Shown: positions 24,450 through 34,869 of the stretch, piece by piece
Numbering within the stretch: position 1 is the stretch's first letter
How the letters are laid out: each line of letters opens with the position of its first letter
From: Ontholestes murinus
Lineage: Eukaryota; Arthropoda; Insecta; Coleoptera; Staphylinidae
DNA: 64,000 nucleotides
Direction: 5' to 3'
Assembly (NCBI GenBank): GCA_963969525.1
Contig: OZ018393.1
Coordinates: forward strand, 27,223,183 to 27,287,182
Translations under genes and position numbers: made by a program
Notes under the pieces: model-generated
What the model was told of the DNA's origin: nothing
Databases searched by the model: none
Seen by the model: only the letters and a program-made list of their open reading frames with translations

Positions 24450-24705
24450 ATTCAAAGAAACTAACTTATATTAACAAATGTAGTATTATTTGCAAAAAAA
24501 ACGACTCCTTTATATAGTTACATCGCTTATTTAAGCATTTGTCATAAAGTGTGACGAGTTTTTGTATTTGTAGTTGTTCAGCGCCAGTGTATTGAAAAAC
24601 GTAATCTTTTTTTCGTGCAAAAAAAACCTTGAGTTTTATAAACAGATGTTATTCTGGAGGAGCTAAGTCTGGACTATAGGGTGAATGGTTAAAAGTTCGT
24701 TCATA
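24450..24705 (-). pseudogene. Mariner transposase C-terminal relic
   Basis: On the minus strand, pieces in shifting frames correspond to HP-YSPDLAPP (third catalytic Asp region), a LKLKVFLARKRF-like segment and KLVTLYDKCLNKRCNYIKE, the usual mariner ending. The upstream catalytic regions are missing. It is unrelated in detail to the mariner at 9728, so it is a separate lineage. Confidence 0.5.
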
Positions 24706-26860
24706 ATAACTGACGGCCGCCTCGAACGTTCGTCATAATAGGTTCCTAAGTTAAAATTATGACACTAACGCCGCACAGATAACTCATAAATAACATTATC
24801 TTCATACACATCACTTCGATTGGCGGTAAATGTCGCAAGGTCGGGCATTTCTTAAGTTGAGAAACATAATCACAACACTAATTGTACAACTGGCGGCATT
24901 CTTAATATTTTCATGAATAGTATAAACACTCACATAATACTAGGAAGCCGTAACTTTGGACACAGTCAGCTGTAATATAACTAAACATGTTAGCATTAAT
25001 CCGGCGGCTAGTCTATTCACCACCGCTCCGAACGGTGCAAAGGAGTACCACTTTCCTACCAACCCTCGTATTAAAGTAAGAATACTGTTAATGTTAATTA
25101 AAATTCATACAAAATTTTCTTAAGTAATCGATTGACAAATAAAAACAAGTGGAACTAATATACGTAATAATTTCTTATTTAACGCATTAATGCCTTATTA
25201 TAGATTACCAAGTAGTAACGGTTGCAACCATCATCACGATTAAATTTGTTATTACTTCAAATAGAAATACTTAGGTCGAATATTTTTTTCGCGCCGCAAC
25301 TTAAGCTAAGAGTTCAGTTTTTCAAGCTGTTTGCAAATTCAACAGGATCTCTTATTGAAACTTAAGCTAAAGAATATTTTGCCCCAACTTTTCAAGAAAA
25401 AACAAACTGTCCACAGAATGAATTTAATCCGCATGGAGGGCGTTACAGTGCGCTCAATTTGAAGTCTAAATTTAACTTAAAGATGAAAACCTTTACACTG
25501 CTGCTATGTAAATAATGGTAATAACAATCACAGCCAGCTTAAACTTTGTGTTTGTTAAATTAATTTGATTAATTTTAATTTGTTTTTATAATTATTTTTG
25601 AGTAACACGGTCACAGTTCTAGCGTTTTTTTTTAAATATCTTATATGTGCTTACAAGTAAATTAATGACCATATTTAAAGAATTGCCTGTTGTTACTCTC
25701 GATCACATGATATGGGTTATTCGATCCGACTGCAGACACGAACCGAAGATTCATAACTTTCGCAATTAATATTGGGCACTGTAGTCGTAGGCACTAATAG
25801 TGAACTTGAATCTTTCTAGTTAAAATTTTTGTATATAATTTTTTAAATTATTTTTAAGTTTTCCCAGTTATATTCACACATTGGATAAATAAGTAAATAT
25901 TAATATCAATTAATAGTGTAATCACTTCAATACATTTCATAGCTTTATTTCTTTAATCTTCTGACATACCACTATTTTTAATTATAAATAAAATAAGTTA
26001 CTAACAAAAAATTTATAATATATTTAAGAACTAAATACTTTTAAATGTTCCTGCCGTTAATACGTCTATTTTCACGGAATAATAGAAAGTGTTAAATTTC
26101 TAATGTCTCTATGGGCTAATTCCCACTGGTTTCTCTCATCAGGTTCAATGAAAAATATTTCAACGAATTTTTTAATTGTTTCCAATTGAATTAATAATTG
26201 GCGAGACGTGAGTATTTTCTATTGTTTATTTCAATTCCTGTTCTTTGGAAATACCTCAGAAGAAATAATTGATGTAAGTATATGATTCAAGTATTCTAAA
26301 CATATTCACTATTTGTTTTTGAGTTATGTATTTTATGTATGTATTGTATTAAGATATGTATTTTAACGTTTGAAAATAAATTAGTGAAGAAAGGAAATCA
26401 AATCGTGTTTTATTAGTATTCTAAACATATTTTCGACATATTTAAATTGATTTCCATAATATTTATCAAAATATTGTTTAAATAAAAATGTCTTTTTGTA
26501 AACCGCGGAAATTTTGTTATAATTTTTGATTTATCGAAGAGAAAGTCGGAAAAATAATGACGTCTACTTTCAATGCACGAATCTTTTCCAAAATCTTCCA
26601 ACAGGGAATAAAAACTGAAATTTAAAGTTTCAGTTTCAACTTTTGAGCGTTTCTTGATCTACAGTACACACACGCATACATTTTAAGAATGATCGAATTG
26701 AACTCGAGGTATCTCAAAACATATATTTTTCATTTAAATTTGGGATATAATAAAAGTCACGATAAAAATGATTTTCTGTGCTTCTTGCAAAAGAAGAAGA
26801 AGCTGGGACAAATAGTAATTTTTTAAAAAGAACATTAACCATACAAGATCCTCCAGGGTT
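24706..26860. other. AT-rich DNA without a recognised gene
   Basis: A tail copy (GATTACCAAGTAGTAACGG) of the ATTACCAC family lies near 25200-25245. Nothing else assignable. Confidence 0.4.
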
Positions 26861-28350
26861 GATGGGTTGATGTCATGCGAGCAGCATGGGTTTAGACGTG
26901 GTCTATCAACGGCGACCAACCTAATTACATATGGTAACTACATCACAAACGCGCTAGAGAACAGTTACCAGGTCGATTCTGTTTATTCGGACTTTGCTAA
27001 AGCATTCGACACCGTCGATCATGGTCTATTGCTATCCAAAGTTCGCAAATTTGGCATTCATGGATCTCTGCTTATGTGGTTGAAATCTTATATTAGTGCA
27101 AGAACTCAACAGGTACGTCTTGGTGGTTATACGTCTTCTTTAATATCCGTTACGTCAGGGGTTCCGCAGGGATCCCATCTAGGTCCACTCCTTATTAATA
27201 TCTTCATTAACGATGTGGTTACATGTTTTAAACATTCAAAATGCCTATTGTTCGCAGATGACATGAAAATATTCACTAAAATCTCTAACAGCATTTCCTC
27301 TCAACTACTTCAGCAAGATCTTGATAAGTTTAGTGACTGGTGTAAGTCAAACAATATGCTGCTGAATGTTGAAAAATGTCGGTTAATGTCTTTTTATAAG
27401 ACTAGGACCGCTGTTCTTAATCACTACATTATTAATAATAAACGCCTAACATCGCTTAATCTAATAAAAGACCTAGGCGTAACATTTACCAGTACTTGGA
27501 GTTTCTTCGAGCACATTTTTAAAATTACATCCAAGGCAATGTTTGGATTTATAAAAAGAAATTCTAGCGAATTTCAAAATGCCAGCATTGTTATTAAAAT
27601 ATATGTTGCATTAGTTCGTCCCCACCTGGAATACTGCTCCATTATTAGGTGTCCTTATACAGCCCGTGATATAGGTTCTATTGAGAATGTTCAGAGAAAA
27701 TATATAAAGTTTTTGTCCTTTAAGTTTTTGATATGCGATTCGTATCCGAAACTACTAGGTATGTTCAATTTGCAAACCTTAGAGCAAAGACGTTTTAATT
27801 GCGATGTAATCTTTGTTCATAAATTGTTAAATGGGTTAATAAATTCAGCAGATTTTGTGAGCAATATTGATATACATGTTCCATCTAGACCGCTTAGAAC
27901 TAACCGGCTGTTCTCTGAGACGATAAAGAGAACTGATTATGCAAACCAATTTGGTATACCGCGCTTACTCAGAAATTGCAACATGATTAATATTGATTTA
28001 TTTTATGTTAGCTTTTCCCAATTACGCGCCCAACTTCTTAAATTATAATTTCAAATTCTTTTTTATTGTGTTTAATTTTTGTTAAATTTTATTAAAACGA
28101 CATTTTTAAAAGTCGACCTATGTATTTTAATGTACAACCAGTTATTGTATTCTACGTACTATTTATGCGCATAGTCTTATATTCATTTTATATCTGACTG
28201 ATTTGTGCTTGTGTATTTAGATTTTAATGTGTATTTTTATTCTAATCTTAATTGTCGTGCTTAGTTTGTAATTTATATTCTATGTACTTGACTTTGTGTC
28301 TCCTTGTAAATGGCCTACCGTTAATAAAGAATAAAGATAGCAATAAATAT
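26860..28350 (+). mobile_element. 5'-truncated Jockey-type LINE
   Basis: It holds the C-terminal two thirds of ORF2 plus about 300 bp of 3' UTR, ending near 28345 in CCGTTAATAAAGAATAAAGATAG. The 3' end resembles that of the fuller element at 51158-55430 (CCGTTAATAATAATAAAC). The 5' half, including the endonuclease, is missing, as usual for LINE copies. No clear target duplication was found. Confidence 0.75.
26867..28048 (+). pseudogene. LINE ORF2 fragment: reverse transcriptase, open frame
   Basis: A 393-codon open frame starts inside the RT domain. Motifs in order: QHGFRRGLSTATNL, SDFAKAFDTVDH (residues about 42-53, first catalytic Asp), SGVPQGSHLGPLL, LLFADDMKIF (YADD-type box as FADD), LNVEKCRLMSF and KDLGVTF, then the LINE thumb region with LVRPHLEYCSIIRCP. 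The enzyme would copy element RNA into DNA at a nicked target. The start Met is internal to the family protein, so this is a truncated copy, though it has no stop codon and must be fairly young. It is similar to the RT at 51462-52712. Confidence 0.8.
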
Positions 28351-29250
28351 AGTTCGTTCTTAATTTTAAAAATATTATGAATAAAAGCTTAGCATTTCAT
28401 AAAGTTAATACGATTACAAGAATTTATCACAAGAATCATTTGTTTAACAATTACTCTAGGGAACTTATTTAAAAAAAATATTTTACACGTAGTAATGGCC
28501 GCAACAATCATCATGATTATTTTTAATTATTTCATAGTAATATATACAAATTAATATTTATTTAGTCGAAAGGTAGTCTTTGCTAGACTAGTAATTAAAA
28601 TGGAAAATGTTCTTCGGGTTAGCGGTTGTGTACTTGTGCCCACCGCTGTGTATGTTATGGAAAAATAAATAAATTTAATATTTAGAAATTAACCAGAGAA
28701 ATATAAGCGTAATTTTTCGAAAATAATTACATATTCAAAATAATTATTCTTTCCAGAAAATGTATACGTTAAAATAGTATTAGCTCTTATGGGTGTAGTT
28801 TGGGTTGCGTCTCCGTGCCACTTCCCCTTCACTATGAGCAATTCTGTTATAACGCCCTCTAGTAATGAGATACTTCATGGGAAAGTTGCTGAATAATTAT
28901 AGCAGTCCTAAAGGTGGTTTTATAATGTTTACGTCGCGTCTGTGTGCTTGGTGGGGTTAACTAGGATAGTTTGCGCTGTGTAATTAACGATTATTCGACG
29001 TATTATCATTAATTATTCCTAGTTTTTAAATACTTTGTTATTTTAACCTCGAAATTAGTCGATCAAATAAAAGAAAATGAACCACAGGTATAACTCTGAT
29101 TGGGAGAAAGATAATGTTTGTTTATTACTGATAAAGTTTTAAATTAAATTAATTGTTGTTTCACCAAGTGATAAGTGAGAAAGTCATTTAAGAAATATAA
29201 TTGTATTTGTTTGTTGTGCGGTAATAGTGTTGCAGTAACAAAAAAAACTT
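28351..29250. other. Gene-free DNA with one tail relic
   Basis: 28480-28525 holds CACGTAGTAATGGCCGCAACAATCATCATGATT, a relative of the tail in the 8077-8236 insertion. Around 28600-28980 base composition is richer in GC, without recognisable domain. Confidence 0.35.
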
Positions 29251-29251
29251 A

Positions 29252-29615
29252 ATGCTGAATACCACAGAACATGTTAAATCTGAAATAGGAAATAAGAAAA
29301 TAAATCAACTAAAATCAATATATGTAGGACAATCCAGGAGATCTATAATGGATAGGATAAAAGAGCATAAAAAAGATTTTCAATATAAGAGAGAGAAACT
29401 CAGCATTTGCCACACATCTCATCGCAGAAAATCATAGATTTGGAGAAGAAACAATACTACACATTGAAAGAAAAGGAAGGAAATTGGATGCCCTAGAGTT
29501 CATGGAAATTAATAGAAGAAAAGGAAGAGGACACCTGCTAAATGAACAAACTGAAATGTCAAAATCCCCATTATTAAACTTGTTCAATTTACCACCCCCA
29601 CTCAAAAATGTATAA
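29252..29615 (+). pseudogene. Penelope-like element: C-terminal GIY-YIG domain
   Basis: The frame reads SIYVGQSRRSIMDRIKEHKKDF (GIY-YIG core with the catalytic Tyr and Arg), then shifts by one base near 29399. It continues as SAFATHLIAENHRFGEE, HIERKGRKLDALEFMEINRRKG and LLNEQTEMSKSPLLNLFN, ending with TAA at 29613-29615. This is the classic PLE endonuclease ending, including the His and the Glu of the LEFMEI segment. Reverse transcriptase is absent, so the copy is 5' truncated. A hammerhead ribozyme follows 33 bp after the stop. hAT transposase sequence begins about 35 bp after the ribozyme. Confidence 0.8.
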
Positions 29616-29647
29616 ATACACAAGTCTAGTTTCAGAATGTACTATTC

Positions 29648-29690
29648 TTCGCCTGAAGAAGCCACAGTGTGGCGAAACAATTGTTGCGAA
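29648..29690 (+). ncRNA. Minimal type I hammerhead ribozyme of a Penelope-like element
   Basis: Read in order: stem I 5' strand TTCGC (29648-29652), core CTGAAGA (29653-29659, consensus CUGANGA), one extra A (29660), stem II GCCAC/GTGGC with loop AGT (29661-29673), GAAA (29674-29677), a two-pair stem III CA-AT-TG (29678-29683), U and H as TT (29684-29685), then GCGAA (29686-29690) pairing with TTCGC. Every core element is present; cleavage would fall after T29685. The extra base between A9 and stem II is unusual, but is tolerated in some natural viroid and satellite hammerheads. PLEs are known to carry minimal hammerheads in their terminal repeats, which fits the position just after the GIY-YIG frame. 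Activity is inferred, not shown. Confidence 0.8.
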
Positions 29691-29726
29691 AAATAAAAGC
29701 ATACTCTTTGAAAGTTTGTGTTTTAG

Positions 29727-29937
29727 TTACAACACCTAACCATGAATTTAAAATGTACTTTCAACAATTAAAAGTCAATACAATCAAATTATTAAAATCA
29801 ATCCTCTCTGCCCAACGGTTGGTTTTCACTATGCCTATTATACATTCTAAAAATGCCACTATTGCCTTTTTAAAAATGTGTTACCTGCTCACAAAGAAGA
29901 AAAAGTCTATCCAAGATGGTGAGTTGTTAAAAGAAGA
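29727..29937 (+). pseudogene. hAT transposase (GTF2IRD2/FAM200-like), 5' part
   Basis: The frame gives KLLKSILSAQRLVFTMPIIHSKNATIAFLKM and KKKKSIQDGELLKE, the segment after the BED finger in hAT transposases related to GTF2IRD2. It breaks off at 29937, where a minus-strand LINE begins. The protein resumes at 33678 with LFEEFSKKWEIMSAIQNLQ. The upstream BED finger is not readable, perhaps lost to the PLE insertion. Confidence 0.65.
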
Positions 29938-30225
29938 TAAGATTAGATAAGATAACTTTATTGTATAGCAGCAGTACAGCGATTACATAGTCAAAAAACT
30001 ACAAAATATAAACATTGGTTTAGTTTGGAATACTAAAAATAAAGTAAAATAACAAAAGGTTAATGTTAAAATGTCATATTACTTAAGTCATATTAATTAA
30101 TAATTGAATGAATTTCAAACCCGTACAGTTGTATTAATATATTCTTGATGACTGTTGTTTGATTTGGCAATTAAAATCTCCTTAAGTTTGCGTTTAAATA
30201 AATGTTTACTTTTATAGGGTGTGCT

Positions 30226-31683
30226 TTAGATGAACCGGTAAATTATTGTAAGCCTTGATCGCGTTAAAAGTTGGTCCTTTCTGAAATAACGCTCTTGAGT
30301 GTTACTGTATACGAAAATCACTATATTGCCTGTAGTCATATTAGTGTAAACATCATTATTTTGAACAAAACTTCCTTTATGTTTTACAAATAACATTATA
30401 AGTTCGTAGCTGTACGGACCAGGTAAGGTCATAATGTTTAATTTGGCAAATAGATCCCTACATGGAGTGCCATACGGTAATTTTAGAATATATCTAATTA
30501 TCATTTTTTTGTACAATAAATACATTTTTCGAGAGGTGCGATGAACCCCAACTCACAACTCCATAAGATAACCTGCTCTGTACATGCGCATAATAGTACT
30601 TTTTTAGAATGTTAATATTCACTATTTGCGACAGATTTCTAATACAATAACCTATCTTATTGAGTGCATTTAAAAGATTATTTATTTGTGAATCCCATGT
30701 TAAGGATCTGTCAATCTAGACTCCTAAAAATTTTTGGTTTTCAACTTCCGGAATCTACTTTTGACTGTGACGAATATTTAAACATACTTTGGATGTTGGT
30801 TGAGTATTAAAGTTGAGGATACCTGTTTTGGTTAAGTTTAAATTAAGCCCATTCCGTGCTCATCATTCTGACAAACCAGCGACTGCATTATTAGCTATGT
30901 TGACTAGATGGAATTAAGATGAGTGTATAATCAACGATGTGTCATCGGTAAATTGAAATACTGATACATTTGCTGCCTCAAGATGTTGATTAAGGTCATT
31001 TACATATAAGAGAAATAGAAACGCCTAAGAACAGAGCCTTGTGGTACACCTCTTCTTGATATCGCGTCACTAGACATTGTTCTTAATAAAGTATTATGTT
31101 TTATATGTGTTATACAAGTCCGGTGTTTTCAGTTAGAAAGATATGATTTTATAATATTAAGAGCAGTTCCTCGTATACCATAGCATTCCACTTTGTGAAT
31201 TAATAGACCATGATTAATTGTATCAAAACAAAATATATACTAGATCTAGATTTTCAATAATTGTATATAGCATCTTCGGTAGATCTCTCTGGTAAGAAGC
31301 AGAATTTATATTTATTGTTTTTTGTTATAAATCTCACTAAACGGATATATAATAACTTCTCACAAACAATCTTTGGGACCTTTATTAAACACTAAGATAA
31401 TTTTGGCATATTTCATTTTGCTCGGGAAATTTCCTGATTCAAAACAATTGTTTATAATAACTGATAGTGGTTCGGAAATAACAGAGGCAATATATTTAAG
31501 TAGGTTGCATGGAATATCGTCCACTCCAGCAGATGATTTAGAAGAAATTTCAAGCAAGGCAGCTTCAACTTCAGAGGAAGTAGTTGGTTCAAGAAACATA
31601 GTATAAGGGTTAACAGGAATTTGATAATTTTTTACTTTTTCAATGAAATTTGTGGTTGTGAACTCCAAGTGAAAAATTATCAA
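30226..31683 (-). pseudogene. Jockey-type ORF2: reverse transcriptase and C-terminus, broken
   Basis: 31683-31360 reads NPYTMFLEPTTSSEVEAALLEI, SSAGVDDIPCNLLKYI and FPSKMKYAKIILVFNKG, the standard N-terminal RT text. Around 31050-31020 RRGVPQGSV is visible in another frame. 30525-30226 gives LYKKMIIRYILKLPYG, CRDLFAKLNIMTLPG, the C-terminal signature of Jockey elements. Stops and frameshifts make it inactive. Confidence 0.75.
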
Positions 31684-31750
31684 ATTCCTGTTAACCCTTA
31701 CACTATGTTTTTTTGAACCAACTACTCCCTCTGAAGTTGAAGCTGTCTTA
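31556..31750. repeat. Inverted duplication inside the LINE
   Basis: 31556-31628 and 31676-31750 are near-complements of about 73 bp around a 47-bp spacer. The lower-coordinate copy is in frame with the RT, so the other copy is the inverted extra one. A second small palindrome (CGAATTTAACAGGTA / TACCTGCTAAATTCG) follows directly at about 31758-31796. Confidence 0.75.
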
Positions 31751-32305
31751 CTTAAAATTACGAATTTAACAGGTATTTTTACCTGCTAAATTCGTCCCCA
31801 ATCTTGGTTGGTTCTGAAATAACCTTTGAACTGATTGAAATAGAACTTATTACATCTACTTTATTAGCATTTTTACAGTGGGAATTCAAGTTCTCCGTAT
31901 TTTCTTCGGCTTGTTTAAATAATATTTTCATAAAACTGTTTCTTTTTGTCTTCAACGTATTTTTTTCTCTTCCTTGTATACGTCTAGTAACTTTTTATAG
32001 TGTCGACTTAGATAAAACAGGTCTCTCAGTTTTGCAGATCGTCTCTTTATGTTTGGTGTTACCCAAGGAGAATTACATGATTGGAGGCATTGCTTTTTTA
32101 AAGGGAAACATCTGTACATATGGTATTGAAATGTTTCTTAAAAATTATTGTACTGCATATTTATATCTTCCGATGAATTATCTATGATACTAAGCCAATT
32201 TTCTTGTTGCAATTTTTCTTTAAAACTTAATATGTTTTCAGATCTAGTAAATTTGAAAATATTATTACTTCGATTTAAATTTAAAGGAAATTGAACAATT
32301 TGAAT

Positions 32306-32367
32306 TTTGTAATGTCACTGATTCAATACTCTGAGACCACACGTATTGAATCAGTGACATTACAAAA
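32306..32367. repeat. Short palindromic duplication between endonuclease and linker
   Basis: TTTGTAATGTCACTGATTCA at 32306-32329 and its complement at 32343-32367 flank a 13-bp spacer. It lies where the LINE endonuclase domain should read into its linker. Confidence 0.75.
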
Positions 32368-33240
32368 AATTTGGTCGATATTTGAAAAGGCGTTGTCGAT
32401 GCAAGTTGCTGAATTGTCTGTTATACGGGTAGGTGCATTAATACATTGCTTGAGCCCCAACGAACTAAATATATTTTTAATCCGACCACTACTTCGCGAA
32501 TTTAGTAATAGATCAACGTTCAGATCTTCACATACAATGACACGTTAATTTTTGATTCATACGTCTTCAAGTAGCTTTTTAAGGTTGTTACATAATCTAC
32601 TGACATTCCCCGCAGGTGATCTATAAACAGATACAATGGCAATAGATAGACACTGGGCTTTCAATTTTACACAACAGTACTCGAAATTCAATATTAGGTC
32701 TCTTCACAGCGAACGATTCGTATTTTATATTACATTTAGTGTATAAGGAAACTCTTCCCCCTATCATAATAGTACGACAATAGTAGTTGGCTAAGTTATA
32801 TTTAGAAATAATATATGATGTTATTTCATCTACTTTTAGCCAGTATTTATTTATACATAATATGTCAGGAAACTTAAGTTAGTTTAATAGGATTTGAAAT
32901 TCATTGAACTTTGAGCGAAAGCTGCGAATATTTTAATTAAATAAAGTCAAAATGTTTGATGTAGTATTGCCTGGTTTATATGTGGATCGGTTTCCTAATG
33001 TAGTCGTAGGAATACTTCTAATTATTGGATCGCTTTGATTTCCATTGTCGTCCGCCGTTAAATTTGTTGCGTCTTCTTGGGCGATTAACTGTGTGTGGGC
33101 GCTTTGCTCGAAAAAATCTAACTTTCATTCCCTGCGGCCACTCAGTGGTGTCAGAGATATTATGACGCTCATGTCCTCCGGAAAACCAATTTTGAATGAG
33201 GAATATTTATCCTCTGATTCCATGTCTTCTTTATTATATT
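32330..33240 (-). pseudogene. Jockey-type ORF2: AP endonuclease domain, broken
   Basis: The minus strand gives LNxNIRSFRSKFNEFQILLN, LKFPDILCINKYWLKVDEI, GGRVSLYTKCNI, a VYRSPAGN-like segment and later text matching the GDLNID region, in shifting frames. This is the apurinic-type endonuclease that nicks the target. Several stops disable it. Confidence 0.6.
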
Positions 33241-33370
33241 AAGTGATGGCGTAGTTACCATCACCAAATTGTTGTATCAAGTGAGAATTCAGCTTAGTTG
33301 TATTGTAGCTAGGTATGAATCTATCAACATACAGCTACTTTCTTTTTAAGGGAGCATAGGCCACGTTATT

Positions 33371-33588
33371 TTAACACGTTAACGCCGGCGGGTACTACCG
33401 GTGGTACACGAGTTTTTACGCTTTTAGTACGCCACTGATTACTTCCATGGTGACAATAAATAACTATTATCGCGCATCTAGAACTTCAGTCACCATAGCA
33501 ACCATAACAACCATAGGCGTGCGAGCCAAATTTTGTCATTTTAAATGAATAATTGTAGGGTACAAAAACGCCGGCGTCAACGTGTTAA
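33371..33588. mobile_element. piggyBac-type MITE, 218 bp including TTAA sites
   Basis: TTAA at 33371-33374 and 33585-33588 flank inverted ends CACGTTAACGCCGGCG and CGCCGGCGTCAACGTG. TTAA duplication and a CACGTT-type end fit the piggyBac superfamily. It is GC-rich against the AT-rich host. No coding capacity. It lies in the 5' part of the minus-strand LINE, so it is younger. Confidence 0.8.
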
Positions 33589-33677
33589 GTGGAGGTGTAA
33601 CTGATTCAGAAATGATTCTAGTATTTTGGTCAGGAATACCAATTTCAACAGCTGATTGATTTTAGTCATATTTTTTT

Positions 33678-34860
33678 CAGAAGCATTGCTTATTTGAGGA
33701 ATTTTCCAAAAAATGGGAGATTATGTCAGCAATACAAAACTTACAGTTATCAGCTAACACCGTCACAAAACGAATACATGCCATTTCAAAGTACATAAAA
33801 CTCGATTAAATAGTGACTTGGAATTATGTAACTGGTTCTCACTACAATTTGACGAGTCTACAGATATATTAGATAATTAGTGGTTATGTGTCTACTATAA
33901 AAGTAGATCTACTGAAAATATTTCCCATGAAAGAACGAACAGTAGGTGAGGATAGCTATAACACATTTAGAACATATTCAAAGTCGACAGATATGCCTTT
34001 GTGTAAGCTGTCTGCGTTAACCACTGATGGAGCATTAGCACTGATTGTTAATATCAAAGGATTTGTTGCCCTCTACAAGAAAGATACATCATTTCCATTT
34101 TGTTTTTGTTTTCACTGCATTATCCACCAGGAAGTTTTGTGTGTGTGTTTTGTGCCTTTCCAAGGCCTCTTTGGAAAATCGTGATCCTGATCTTATTATA
34201 TTTAATAAAGTACGTTGGCTAAATAAAGGCAAAGTTTTTGCAAAATTAGTAATTTTAATTGAAGAAATAAAAAATTACCTCAAAAGTTTGTTGAAGTAAC
34301 ACCCGGTTACTTGCTGGTATATTTAGGCTTCATCACATACATAATGGAAAAATTGAATTATTTAACCTTGGAACTGCAAGGAAAAGTCAAATATTTAATT
34401 TAGATGATAGAGTCTGTAAACTCGTTTTAAGCTAAACTGGTTTTGTGGATATCACATCTGCAGAAGAAGTCACTCGTGTATTTCCCAAATATGAATGATA
34501 GGCGACGATGACATTGACTTGTCATCATTTGTTATCAACATTCAATTACTTCAAGACAAGTTTGAAAATTGATTTCAACAGTTTAATATCATCGAGCCAA
34601 AAATCACTTATTTGACAAAGTAAGAGTAACCGAAGTAGCTACATATATTTCAGAGCTTATTCAAGTGAGAACAGAAGAATTGGAGCTAGAAATTTTGGAC
34701 CTTCAAAACGACATTGTCCAAAAATTCAATGTATCAGATGAGAACTTGTGTAATATAATTAACAGACAAAATATTAAAATGTGCTTCGGTACAAAAAAAA
34801 TGAATACAACAAATGATACCATTTACTACAATAATAAACAAAAATATGAATAATAGCTAG
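33678..34860 (+). pseudogene. hAT transposase (GTF2IRD2/FAM200-like), 3' part
   Basis: Frames give LFEEFSKKWEIMSAIQNLQLSA, LELCNWFSLQFDESTDI (first catalytic Asp region), PMKERTVGEDSYNTFRTY, KLSALTTDGALALIVNIKGFVALYKKD, FHCIIHQEVLC and FNKVRWLNKGKVF. They continue the piece at 29727-29937. Downstream to about 34860 the text decays. Frameshifts and stops abound. No terminal repeat recognised at the 3' end. Confidence 0.75.
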
Positions 34861-34869
34861 TCAGGAAAT

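Larger units (their letters stand above)
29938..33677 (-). mobile_element. Jockey-type LINE inserted into a hAT transposase
   Basis: On the minus strand, from 33677 down: possible ORF1 remnant, an endonuclease domain (33000-32330), a linker (32300-31800), RT (31683-30900), C-terminal region (30525-30226) and a 3' tail rich in TTATCTTATCT ending at 29938. Both flanks are parts of one plus-strand hAT transposase, so this is an insertion of about 3.7 kb. Any target duplication is at most about five bases (AGAAG near both junctions). It holds a piggyBac-type MITE at 33371-33588 and three short palindromic duplications. Confidence 0.7.

Noticed and set aside
33045..33242. Plus-strand 65-codon frame
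   Set aside because: Antisense to the LINE 5' region; the minus strand leads into its endonuclease domain.
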